From assembly GCA_040756655.1 (NCBI GenBank), contig JBFLYN010000033.1:1-38979 (forward strand): a stretch of 38,979 nucleotides of DNA, given 5' to 3'. The DNA is from JBFLYN01 sp040756655. Lineage in GTDB: Bacteria > Bacillota > Sulfobacillia > UBA8153. Position 1 is the first letter of the stretch. Each line of letters starts with the position of its first letter. Shown here one piece after another: positions 16,885 to 24,639 of this stretch. The position numbers were made by a program, and so were the translations under genes. The notes below the pieces were generated by a model. The model did not search any database, was not told the origin of the DNA, and worked only from the letters and a program-made list of their open reading frames with translations.

Positions 16885-17589
16885 CTACTGGTCACGTGAG
16901 CCTGGACGGGCTCCTGATACGAGCATCCTGGCGTCAACAACCATCAGACCGGTACCAAACAGGAAAACCGGGTTCATGTCGAGCTCCTCGATCTCAGGGT
17001 GTGTCTCGACCATCCGGGACACGGCGCAAAGCATGCTCCTTAGGCTCTCTAGGTCCAACGGGCCACGGCCACGAGTGCCCGCGATGACCGGATACCCCTT
17101 GACTGACCTGATCATGTCCATAGCGTCCGGCGGTCCTATGGGCAGTACCCTAAAGCTGACATCCTTCAGTACCTCGACAAACACGCCGCCCAACCCGAAC
17201 ATCAAGACTGGACCGAATTGCGGATCACGAGTGACTCCGGTGATAACCTCGACGCCTCCAGTAAGAAACGGTGACACTATCACCTCCTCGATATCAACAC
17301 CTGGGCACTTTTGCCTGACCGTTTCCAGCACGCTGTAAAAAGCGGCCCGTACCTCACCGGCATCCCTGAGGTTCAACCGCACGCCTCCTACGTCCGTCTT
17401 GTGCACCACGTCCGGGGAATGCACCTTCAAGACCACCGGGTATCCCATCTTTTCTGCCGCCTCGACCGCCTTTTCCGCGTCGCGGACCACCCGGTAGGGC
17501 AACACGGGAATGCCTGCTTTGACCAGCATAGCCTTGGCTTCGGCCTCTGAGAGCTGGGTCTTTAGGGCCTGTGCACGGCAGTTACTCAT
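16885..17589 (-). CDS. ADP-forming acyl-CoA synthetase, beta (ATP-grasp) subunit
   Basis: About 234 residues forming the ATP-grasp part of a two-subunit NDP-forming acyl-CoA synthetase (AcdB type): GIPVLPYRVVRDAEKAVEAA, YPVVLKVHSPDVVHKTDVGG, GGVEVITGVTRDPQFGPVLM, GLGGVFVEVLKDVSFRVLP and ELDMNPVFLF. Together with the alpha subunit it converts acyl-CoA, ADP and phosphate to acid, CoA and ATP. ATG 17589 overlaps the alpha-subunit stop by eight bases and has AGGAG nine bases upstream, so I prefer it to TTG 17598. Placement downstream of the 2-oxoacid oxidoreductase suggests that enzyme's acyl-CoA product is the substrate. Confidence 0.9.
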   Translation of the reverse strand: MSNCRAQALKTQLSEAEAKAMLVKAGIPVLPYRVVRDAEKAVEAAEKMGYPVVLKVHSPDVVHKTDVGGVRLNLRDAGEVRAAFYSVLETVRQKCPGVDIEEVIVSPFLTGGVEVITGVTRDPQFGPVLMFGLGGVFVEVLKDVSFRVLPIGPPDAMDMIRSVKGYPVIAGTRGRGPLDLESLRSMLCAVSRMVETHPEIEELDMNPVFLFGTGLMVVDARMLVSGARPGSRDQ

Positions 17590-19012
17590 GGCCATCAACT
17601 CCTGATCTGGAGCGCTCCAGGTACTGGCACCGTTCTACCAGCCTGATCATGGCCCGGACCGCCCGGTCTGGAGTCTCAAAGGTGGGAATGCCCTCGCGCT
17701 CAAGCATGCGGCGGGCTTCTCGCACCCACCTACCGGCCAAGAAGCAGACGGCGACTGGCTTGGGACTATTCTTGATCACCGGGATGACCTCGCGGGCCAC
17801 GCTCCCGGGCGAGAGGAAGGTTGGGGGTACGGTGATGAACACCACTCCGTCCACCCCCGGCTCTGCGAGGACTCGCTTTAGTGACAGCACGTGGTGCTCC
17901 TCCATGGCAGCGGCGGTGATGTCGATGTAACCATCGGGCTTGCACACCATCGCCATGGAGGGTAGCACTTGCTGGAGGTAATCCACGCCCTCGTCACTGA
18001 TGTGTGCCAACCTGACTGCAGGATTCCGGCCTAGTTCATCCATGGCCATGGTACCCGGGCCGCCTGCTTCCGTCAGTATACAGATGCGGTTGCCCGCCGG
18101 CACCGGCTGCAGGGCGAGTACCTTGGCCGTGTCGATCCACTCTTCCAGATGGTCTACCCGCATCACACCGCACTGCTGAAAGGCAGCATCGTAAATGAGA
18201 TCAACACCGGCCATGGCTCCGGTGTGGGAAAACGCAGCCCGGGAACCGTACTCATTCCTCCCCACCTTCAGCACAACCACCGGTTTTCTTCGTGTGATAT
18301 CCCGGGCCAAGGTCATAAAGCGCCTGCCGTCATCCAGTCCTTCCAGGTACAGGAGGATGACCTCAGTGGCCTCGTCATACCCGTAATACTCGAGCACGTC
18401 AAGGCAGTTTACATCACTCATGTTGCCTACGTGGGCCCATTTGCTAAACCCCACGGGTTCGGGTTGGTCCTCCAGCATCAAGAGCAGGGCACCGCCCACG
18501 GCCCCACTTTGAGAAAACGCACCTATCCTGCCGGGCACTCTCCTTACGATGGGTTCAATGGTGGTATCCAGGTTGTTGGCAGTGTTGATCACCCCGGTGC
18601 AGTTGGGACCAAATACCCTCATCCCGGCAGCCCCCGCCACTCTTACCAGTTCCTCCTGGAGAGCCGCATTTTCCGGCTTTTGGGTTTCGGCAAAGCCGGC
18701 AGAGATCACCACCAGGCCCCGTGTACCCCCGCGCTCCGCCAGTTGATGGACCACGGGTACCACGTTCTTGGCCTGAACAGCGATGATCGCCAGCTCCGGG
18801 GACTCGGGAAGCTCGGCTACGCTCCCGTAGCACTGCACGTTTTCTATCACCCGCTCTGCCGGGTTCACCGGGTAGATCCGGCCCGGGTAACCCAGCGTGG
18901 TCAGGTTGCTGAGAACCTGGTACCCGGCTTTGGCCGGGTTGGCCGACGCGCCAATCAGCGCGATGCTCTCGGGATAGAAAAAGTGGTCGAGGAAGTGCTT
19001 CTTGGTGGTCAC
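17582..19012 (-). CDS. ADP-forming acyl-CoA synthetase, alpha (CoA-binding) subunit
   Basis: The 476-residue product has an N-terminal Rossmann CoA-binding domain (IALIGASANPAKAGYQVLSN), followed by two flavodoxin-like succinyl-CoA-ligase domains. AAFSHTGAMAG holds the conserved phospho-histidine near residue 258, and RICILTEAGGPG opens the last domain. In transfer of phosphate from acyl-phosphate to ADP the histidine is the relay. GTG 19012 overlaps the porB stop by four bases (GTGA), so translation is coupled. Split alpha/beta enzymes of this kind are known from archaeal amino-acid fermenters and from sulfoacetate-degrading bacteria; the acyl specificity is unknown. Confidence 0.9.
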   Translation of the reverse strand: MTTKKHFLDHFFYPESIALIGASANPAKAGYQVLSNLTTLGYPGRIYPVNPAERVIENVQCYGSVAELPESPELAIIAVQAKNVVPVVHQLAERGGTRGLVVISAGFAETQKPENAALQEELVRVAGAAGMRVFGPNCTGVINTANNLDTTIEPIVRRVPGRIGAFSQSGAVGGALLLMLEDQPEPVGFSKWAHVGNMSDVNCLDVLEYYGYDEATEVILLYLEGLDDGRRFMTLARDITRRKPVVVLKVGRNEYGSRAAFSHTGAMAGVDLIYDAAFQQCGVMRVDHLEEWIDTAKVLALQPVPAGNRICILTEAGGPGTMAMDELGRNPAVRLAHISDEGVDYLQQVLPSMAMVCKPDGYIDITAAAMEEHHVLSLKRVLAEPGVDGVVFITVPPTFLSPGSVAREVIPVIKNSPKPVAVCFLAGRWVREARRMLEREGIPTFETPDRAVRAMIRLVERCQYLERSRSGVDGHE

Positions 19013-19941
19013 TCACCCGGCTCCTTTCCAGGTCCGGCCAGGGCGGCAAGATCCTGCAAGTGCGCCCAACGCCTCTTCAACTGCTTCTCGATGATCTCGA
19101 TGATGCCGTCATCGTCTCCAAGTTGGCGAAAACGGCTCTGAAGCCCCAGGTATTCAGCGACGGGTTTGGGCCTGGACGGGCGCACGGTGATGCGGTAGCG
19201 GTGGCCATCCTCCACCTCGTACAGGGGAAAGGCCAGCGTATCCACGGCCAGGCGGGCCAGCTTGGGTCCCATGGCTTCGGGAAAGCCCCAGCCCACGATG
19301 CACGGGGTCAGGAGGTGGATGTATGCAGGTCCATCAGCGTTGGCGGCCTTCTCCACCTTGCGCACGTAGTCCTGGGGATAGCCCACGGAGGCGGTAGCGG
19401 CGTACGGGATATCGTGGGCGGCCATGATGCGTACCATGTCCTTACGGGCGGCATATATCGATCCTTTCTGCCAGTCACGTCTGCCTTCAGGCATCGTGGT
19501 AGTGCTGGCCCACGGTGGGGTTGACCCGGAGCGCTGGACACCGGTGTTCATGTAGCCCTCGTTGTCATAGCAGATGTACACCAAGCGATGGCCGCGTTCT
19601 ACGGCTCCAGACAGGGCCTGCAGTCCAATGTCCACGGTCCCGCCATCGCCGGCGTAGACGACCACGTTGACATCCGGCTTCCCCAGTGCCCGCAATCCAG
19701 ATTCAACTCCAGAGGCTAATGCCCCAGCGTTCTCAAACAGTGAGTGGATGAAGGGGAACAGTGGTGCCCCGCAGTACCCGTAGTTGGCTACCATGCACCC
19801 GGTGGCGTTGACCATGATGGTGTCTTTCCCCAGCACCTTCATGGCCAAACGTGCACCCATCACCGCCGGACAACCAGGGCAGCCCGACCGGCCCGGGGCT
19901 ACGAATTCCTCATTGGCTAACCGACTAAGACTTATCGCCAT
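19009..19941 (-). CDS. porB: 2-oxoacid:ferredoxin oxidoreductase, beta (TPP) subunit
   Basis: About 310 residues. GRSGCPGCPAVMGARLAMK near the N-terminus and ATGCM supply the cluster cysteines, GDGGTVDIGLQALSG is the thiamine diphosphate-binding loop, and DNEGYMNTGVQRSGSTP is a hallmark of this subunit. It binds TPP and a [4Fe-4S] cluster and decarboxylates the 2-oxoacid. I use ATG 19941, within the last codons of porA, because upstream codons are not homologous. Family members act on pyruvate, branched or aromatic 2-oxoacids, or phenylglyoxylate; a specific substrate cannot be assigned. Confidence 0.92.
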   Translation of the reverse strand: MAISLSRLANEEFVAPGRSGCPGCPAVMGARLAMKVLGKDTIMVNATGCMVANYGYCGAPLFPFIHSLFENAGALASGVESGLRALGKPDVNVVVYAGDGGTVDIGLQALSGAVERGHRLVYICYDNEGYMNTGVQRSGSTPPWASTTTMPEGRRDWQKGSIYAARKDMVRIMAAHDIPYAATASVGYPQDYVRKVEKAANADGPAYIHLLTPCIVGWGFPEAMGPKLARLAVDTLAFPLYEVEDGHRYRITVRPSRPKPVAEYLGLQSRFRQLGDDDGIIEIIEKQLKRRWAHLQDLAALAGPGKEPGE

Positions 19942-21145
19942 CTGCGTCACCCAGCCCCCACTTCCTGAGAGTAGCCGTGTTGGCATCCGGCCAATGAACT
20001 GCTCCACCCAACACCTGGGCCGCGGGCGTCAACAGCTGCTCCAAGCACCGGGTCACTGTCTCCTCGGTTACGTCGCGCCCCCCCAGCCCCAACACGAAGC
20101 TGACCAGGCGAGGGCCCGGGGCCGACCCGTACAGGCACTTGGATACCTCGGCAAAAAGGATCCCTCCCGACCCGGGAGAAACGTCCCGGTCCAATACCCC
20201 GACGGCAGTGGCGTTCCGGCACAGGCCGGCCACCTCGCTCTCGGGAAATGGCCGAAAGGCGGTAATGCGCACCGCACCCACCAGGTGTCCCTCTCGTCGA
20301 TGGTCATCCACCACTTGCTTGACAGTGCCCATCAAAGACCCCATCCCGACCAAGATGAACTGGGCATCGCTGGTGCGGTAACCTTCGACCCTGGCATGAC
20401 TCCGGCCAAACGACGCCTCAAACTCCTGAAAAGCTGCATCCAAGACCAGGGCGGCCTTCCGCATGCTCTCAAACCTGTCACGCTGGAACTCGGAGAAGTA
20501 GTCGGGAAATGCCATGACGTTGAAGCACCGGGGGTCATCCACATCCAGCATGGGGTACGCCGGCCGGGCGTCGGCCAGATAGTCCCGAGCTGCTGCCTGG
20601 TCGGGTACGGATACTGGTTCGGAGATGTGGGAGAGGAAAAATCCATCAAGACATACCATCACCGGGAGCATGACTTCCGGGTGGTAGGCAGTCCTATATG
20701 CGATGAGAATATAATCCAGGACCTCCTGGCACGTTTCGGCGTAAAGCTGCAGCCAGCACGCATCCCGGGTGGCCAGGGAATCCTGGTGGTCGGCGAAAAT
20801 GGTCACCGGCGACGCCAGGGCCCGGTTGGCTACCGCCATCACGATGGGCAAGCGCAGGCCCGAGGCCATGAAAAGGCATTCATGCATGAGAATGAGCCCC
20901 TGGGAACTGGAAGCCGTAAAAGCCCTTGCTCCCACCATGGCCGCCCCGATACATACGGACATGGCGCTGTGTTCGCTTTCTACTGGGACCATCTGTGCGT
21001 CTAGCTCCCCCCGGGCAACCGCCGAAGCCAGGGTCTCTACAATCGCCGTCTGGGGAGTGATAGGGTAGGCCGCCACCACCTGCACAGCGGCCAACCTGGC
21101 ACCCTCTGCCACCGCCTGACAACCTGTTAGGTAAGAGCGGGGCAC
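19925..21145 (-). CDS. porA: 2-oxoacid:ferredoxin oxidoreductase, alpha subunit
   Basis: The 406-residue product begins with MPRSYLTGCQAVAEGARLA and the conserved AAYPITPQT near residue 28. VESEHSAMSVCIGAAMVGAR and the SSQGLILMHE segment are also typical, and the C-terminal transketolase-C-like domain contains AVRITAFRPFPESEV. It contributes to the TPP pocket and substrate recognition. GTG 21145 is preceded by GGGAGGAG, which overlaps the porD stop. It is the third gene of a gamma-delta-alpha-beta set, the four-subunit arrangement found in archaea and many anaerobic bacteria. Confidence 0.93.
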   Translation of the reverse strand: MPRSYLTGCQAVAEGARLAAVQVVAAYPITPQTAIVETLASAVARGELDAQMVPVESEHSAMSVCIGAAMVGARAFTASSSQGLILMHECLFMASGLRLPIVMAVANRALASPVTIFADHQDSLATRDACWLQLYAETCQEVLDYILIAYRTAYHPEVMLPVMVCLDGFFLSHISEPVSVPDQAAARDYLADARPAYPMLDVDDPRCFNVMAFPDYFSEFQRDRFESMRKAALVLDAAFQEFEASFGRSHARVEGYRTSDAQFILVGMGSLMGTVKQVVDDHRREGHLVGAVRITAFRPFPESEVAGLCRNATAVGVLDRDVSPGSGGILFAEVSKCLYGSAPGPRLVSFVLGLGGRDVTEETVTRCLEQLLTPAAQVLGGAVHWPDANTATLRKWGLGDADGDKS

Positions 21146-21149
21146 TGTT

Positions 21150-21413
21150 TCACTCCTCCCTTATCATGGTGATGGCGCTGCGCGGGCACTCCTCGGCACA
21201 GACGCCACAACCTTTGCAGTAGTCGTAGTCGATGGTGTACCGTTCTCCACGGGTAATGATCCCCTCGGGGCAATACACCCAGCACATTGAGCACTTGGAG
21301 CATCTATCGTCATCGATGACCGGACGGAACACCCGGTGGGCGCCACGCCGGCTCCGGCAGTACCCTCCAGGGAGCCAGGCCGATAGGGGCCTGGATGCCG
21401 ACCACGGGTGCAT
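21150..21413 (-). CDS. porD: 2-oxoacid:ferredoxin oxidoreductase, delta (2x[4Fe-4S]) subunit
   Basis: An 87-residue ferredoxin-like subunit with two cluster motifs: CSKCSMCWVYCPEG and CKGCGVCAEECPRSA. The leading HRVFRPVIDDDRC matches the RTFRPVID signature of PorD proteins and not free ferredoxins. It passes electrons from the catalytic alpha/beta pair to external ferredoxin. It lies six bases after porC and five before porA. Confidence 0.92.
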   Translation of the reverse strand: MHPWSASRPLSAWLPGGYCRSRRGAHRVFRPVIDDDRCSKCSMCWVYCPEGIITRGERYTIDYDYCKGCGVCAEECPRSAITMIREE

Positions 21414-21419
21414 ATTCCA

Positions 21420-21959
21420 TCACCACCTTGCTACCGATTCGTAACCCTCGTGAAGGGCACGGATATTCTTGCTGGCCAGCTCTGGCGAGAATTCCTCGCC
21501 AATGACTTCCTCCAGTACCTCGAGAGTCAGGCTTCCCGTGACCCGCACGAGAGCCCCTACCAGGGCGATATTTATGATGGGTTTCCCTATCGTCCTGAGG
21601 GCGATGTCCAGCGCATCGAGAACATGCAGTTGATACCGGGGCTCTGCGCCCGTCCAGGCAGCACCCGGCCGCCAGTTGAGGATGACGTGACCATCCAGGG
21701 GTACCCCGGCCAGCGCATCGGTGGAAAGAAGCACTGGACTGGTAACCACCACGGCATCGGGTCGGTAGATGTAGCACTTGAGCTTGATGGGCTGTTCATC
21801 CATGCGCAGAAAGGCCTTGACGGGAGCGCCACGCATCTCAGTGCCGAAAAGAGGCAGGGAGTGAGCCCATTTGCCGGCCCTGACCGCTGCCTTCCCCATG
21901 ATATCTGCGGCCTTGACCACTCCTTCACCGCCAAATCCGCAAAACCTTACCTGGTACAT
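21420..21959 (-). CDS. porC: 2-oxoacid:ferredoxin oxidoreductase, gamma subunit
   Basis: The 179-residue product starts with MYQVRFCGFGGEGVVKAADI, the glycine-rich opening of the POR gamma domain, followed by FGTEMRGAPVKAFLRMD and PIINIALVGALVRVTG. It is the first gene of the ten-gene cluster; GAGAGGGG lies six bases before ATG 21959. Gamma binds CoA or positions it in the complex. The leader upstream (21960-22258) should hold the operon promoter. Confidence 0.92.
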   Translation of the reverse strand: MYQVRFCGFGGEGVVKAADIMGKAAVRAGKWAHSLPLFGTEMRGAPVKAFLRMDEQPIKLKCYIYRPDAVVVTSPVLLSTDALAGVPLDGHVILNWRPGAAWTGAEPRYQLHVLDALDIALRTIGKPIINIALVGALVRVTGSLTLEVLEEVIGEEFSPELASKNIRALHEGYESVARW

Positions 21960-22258
21960 GAATAACCCCTCTCACCCGGGCTTAGCACAGGGCCACTGCT
22001 GGCACCCGGAACACGTTTTGTGGACCTGTGCAGGTATATTTATAGCTTTCGTTGCACGATGATCCGTTCCCTTTAGACTGTTGGTACGAATCCAAGGAGC
22101 TATAATTGTGTGCTATCACCAAGTCCCGGTCGGTACATCACCCCTTGCACGGGAGTTTGAGGCCAATATTGCGGTTCCGCGCTGTCCAGAGAGTAGCAAA
22201 GCCGGGACCGGGCGGCCAGCTTGGCCAGCCTGCCCCCACAAACAACACTCGATGGCTA
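21960..22258. other. Upstream region of the por cluster
   Basis: This 299-base gap separates the por cluster from the sigma-54 activator. It is less GC-rich than the flanking genes and contains an AT-rich patch at 22032-22046 (tatatttatag). No gene or obvious terminator is seen. It is the natural place for activator-binding sites and a sigma-54 promoter, of which only a weak candidate (22193-22211) could be found by eye. Confidence 0.4.
22193..22211 (-). promoter_or_regulatory. Weak candidate sigma-54 promoter for the por cluster
   Basis: On the leftward strand CGGTCCCGGCTTTGCTA has GG and GC exactly ten bases apart, the -24/-12 geometry of sigma-54 promoters, and a good -12 box (TTTGCTA). 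The -24 box (CGGTCC) matches TGGCAC at only three positions. It would give a leader of more than 200 bases before porC. Adjacency to the activator gene is the main reason to list it. Confidence 0.25.
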
Positions 22259-24106
22259 CTACCGGTGGCGGGTGGGAGCTGGTGGATCCGGGGTGTTGAG
22301 GGAAGAAACTGGTGCTGGATCCCGGGCAGGGGGCAAGGGAGCTGGTGCCATGCTCTTTAGCTTCCGGTAGAGAGTAGAAAGGCTGATTCCCAGTGCGGCT
22401 GCCGCCGCCTTCTTTCCGGCTGTGCTGGTACCGTGAACACGGAGGACCTGCAGGATTAGCTCCTGTTTATCGTCACGCGGGTTTGTCGCGGCGGTTTTGG
22501 CCGCTACATGCCCCGAGTTGCCGAGCTTGGGCCCGAGCACCTGTGCGCTTATGGTGGGGCCAGTCTCCATGTTGACGGCGTATTCCAGGCAGTTGGACAG
22601 CTCGCGCACATTGCCCGGCCACCCATAGGCCATAAGGAGCTCCATGGCCCCAGGGGAAATGCCGGTGATCTGCTTGCCCAGCCTTGCGGCGTGAGCGGGG
22701 TAGAACCTGCCGGCCAATGGCGGGATGTCCTCTTTGCGCTCCCGGAGGGGCGGGATGACCAGCGGGACAACGTTGAGGCGGTAAAACAGGTCCTCCCGGA
22801 ATTCCCGCCGGGCTACCATGGCCCCCAGGTCGCGGTGGGTAGCACAGATGATACGGACGTCCAGTGGTCGCGGCCACGTGCTGCCCAGGGGTTCGACGCG
22901 CCGCTCTTCCAGCACCCTGAGCAATTTGACCTGAAGGTGCACCGGCATGTCACCGATCTCGTCGAGGAATAGTGTGCCTCCGTTGGCCAGCTCGAACTTG
23001 CCCAGCTTGCCGCCTTTTTTGGCACCGGTGAACGCTCCTGCTTCGTAGCCGAAAAGCTCGCTCTCCAAGAGACCGTCGGGAACCGCACCCAGGTTGATGG
23101 AAACAAACGGGCCATGGCCCCGGGGGCTCGCGGTATGGATGGCCCTGGCCAGGAGCTCCTTACCGGTGCCGCTCTCACCGTAGATCAGGACCGTGGATGA
23201 TGACCGGGCGACCTGTTGGGCCTCTAACTTGACCTGCTTGATCTGCCGGCTGACTCCCAGGATGTCCTCGAACGTCACCGCCTTGGCAGCGTAGCTCATC
23301 TCATAGGCCATGCGGGAAGAGGTCTGGATGTCCCGGAACTTGAGCACAGCCCCCATGGATTTGCCGTCCACGGCAATGGGGATGGCGTCGCACAGCACTG
23401 GACACGTGGTGGCGCCCACTTTCATGAGGATCCGTTGCTGCCGTTGCTGCTCTCCTCCGCACAATACATCGTAAACGCCGGTCCCGCCCACCATGTCCCG
23501 GATCTCCTGACCTACCACCAGACCGGGCATGACGCCAAACAGCTGTGCAGCGTAGGAGTTGAAATGAGTAATCACTCCGTACCGGTCTACGGCGATGATG
23601 CCCTCACCCAGAAAATCCATCACCAGCGCCAGTTGCCGGTGGAGTGACTCCTGAGCCAGCAGGGCTTGCTGCTCCAGGACTTTGGCGGTGATCAGTTCGC
23701 TCATCTTGCTCAAAAACGCAATGCAGGAAGCAAGGTTGCCCAGAAGCCAGGCCCGTCGCCTGCTATCACATGCCACAAGGCTGATGGTACCGATGGTCGT
23801 GCCCGGTGCCTTAATCGGGTAGCACAGCAGGGCAGTAGCGTAGCACGACCCGGCCCGGGCGCATGCTTGGCACACCACGTGCTTACCGGTCTCGTCAATG
23901 AGAACGTAGTCGCCCGTCCTCATCACTTCCCGGTTCACAAAACCGTCACGGTCAAGGGGTTCACCTATCTTCTGCGCAAAAGCTCCGGTTCCAGCCACCC
24001 GGGACAGTCGCTGGTCGGCGATTTCCACATCTAGGTCCAGGATCGCAGCTATGGCTTCGGACACCTGCTGGACAGTATCCTTGGCCAGCACGAGGCGTGG
24101 TACCAT
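22259..24106 (-). CDS. Sigma-54-dependent transcriptional activator with cysteine-rich sensor region
   Basis: About 615 residues. The N-terminal ~150 form a GAF-like sensor with a cysteine cluster (VVCQACARAGSCYATALLC). A PAS domain follows (~165-275, GEGIIAVDRYGVITHFNSYA). The AAA+ domain has Walker A GESGTGKE, the sigma-54 contact loop GAFTGA, Walker B TLFLDEIGD and the arginine-rich FYRLNVVPLVIPPLRERKED. The C-terminus is a Fis-type helix-turn-helix (AAAAALGISLSTLYRKLK). I chose ATG 24106 because AAAGGAG lies ten bases before it; TTG 24127 is possible. There is no response-regulator receiver, so it likely senses a small molecule or redox state directly. It probably drives the por cluster and perhaps the flavoprotein operon. 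Confidence 0.93.
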   Translation of the reverse strand: MVPRLVLAKDTVQQVSEAIAAILDLDVEIADQRLSRVAGTGAFAQKIGEPLDRDGFVNREVMRTGDYVLIDETGKHVVCQACARAGSCYATALLCYPIKAPGTTIGTISLVACDSRRRAWLLGNLASCIAFLSKMSELITAKVLEQQALLAQESLHRQLALVMDFLGEGIIAVDRYGVITHFNSYAAQLFGVMPGLVVGQEIRDMVGGTGVYDVLCGGEQQRQQRILMKVGATTCPVLCDAIPIAVDGKSMGAVLKFRDIQTSSRMAYEMSYAAKAVTFEDILGVSRQIKQVKLEAQQVARSSSTVLIYGESGTGKELLARAIHTASPRGHGPFVSINLGAVPDGLLESELFGYEAGAFTGAKKGGKLGKFELANGGTLFLDEIGDMPVHLQVKLLRVLEERRVEPLGSTWPRPLDVRIICATHRDLGAMVARREFREDLFYRLNVVPLVIPPLRERKEDIPPLAGRFYPAHAARLGKQITGISPGAMELLMAYGWPGNVRELSNCLEYAVNMETGPTISAQVLGPKLGNSGHVAAKTAATNPRDDKQELILQVLRVHGTSTAGKKAAAAALGISLSTLYRKLKSMAPAPLPPARDPAPVSSLNTPDPPAPTRHR

Positions 24107-24266
24107 ATTACGCACGCTCCTTTTCAACCGGGTCTCCCAGGCTAAGGAGCTTGTTCTCCCAAGGCACCCTCGTGTCCTTTCGGGGACGCTGCCATTACCA
24201 CAACGCCTCTGCTACAGTAGCCGGGGGGTACCGGGGCAGTTCACGCCGCCTGGCCAGTTCGTGCAG

Positions 24267-24632
24267 CTAGGCTGGGCCGGACACACTGCCCGGACGGGAC
24301 GGCCTGGCGGCGCCATCGACGACTAGGTCCTTGACGACGGGATACCCCGGCATGGGCTCAAGGACCAAGTCGCCCCTGACCGCGGTGGTGCAGGCCAGCC
24401 GGGTCTTGCCGTTGACCGAAACATGACATCCAGCACACCTGCCGATCCGGCAGGAGCAGTAGTAAGCCAAAGACCGATCCAGTTCCTCGTATATATACCT
24501 GAGGACGGATAGCACGGTAGCGCCACGGTCCAGTGGCACCGTGTACTGTTGGAAGTATGGCTCCCCTTCCAAGCCGGGGTTATGGCGTCTTACACGCACG
24601 GTAACATGGGTCGGACTCTTTTTGCTTGCCAC
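24267..24632 (-). CDS. Stand-alone [2Fe-2S] subunit, FrdB/SdhB N-terminal domain only
   Basis: From GTG 24632, behind AAGGAG, the product is 121 residues. It holds the plant-type [2Fe-2S] domain of fumarate reductase/succinate dehydrogenase iron-sulfur subunits: CRIGRCAGC, then eleven residues, then Cys, which is C-x4-C-x2-C-x11-C. YFQQYTVPLDRGATVLSVL before it matches the N-terminal beta-grasp fold. The usual C-terminal domain with [4Fe-4S] and [3Fe-4S] clusters is absent and nothing downstream encodes it. It follows the flavoprotein gene by seven bases, so the two should form a complex. An electron partner for the single cluster is not apparent. Confidence 0.85.
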   Translation of the reverse strand: MASKKSPTHVTVRVRRHNPGLEGEPYFQQYTVPLDRGATVLSVLRYIYEELDRSLAYYCSCRIGRCAGCHVSVNGKTRLACTTAVRGDLVLEPMPGYPVVKDLVVDGAARPSRPGSVSGPA

Positions 24633-24639
24633 GGATCGC

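Noticed and set aside
22000..22015. TGGCAC resembling a sigma-54 -24 box on the plus strand
   Set aside because: There is no GC at the -12 position and it points away from the por cluster, toward the activator gene's 3' end.
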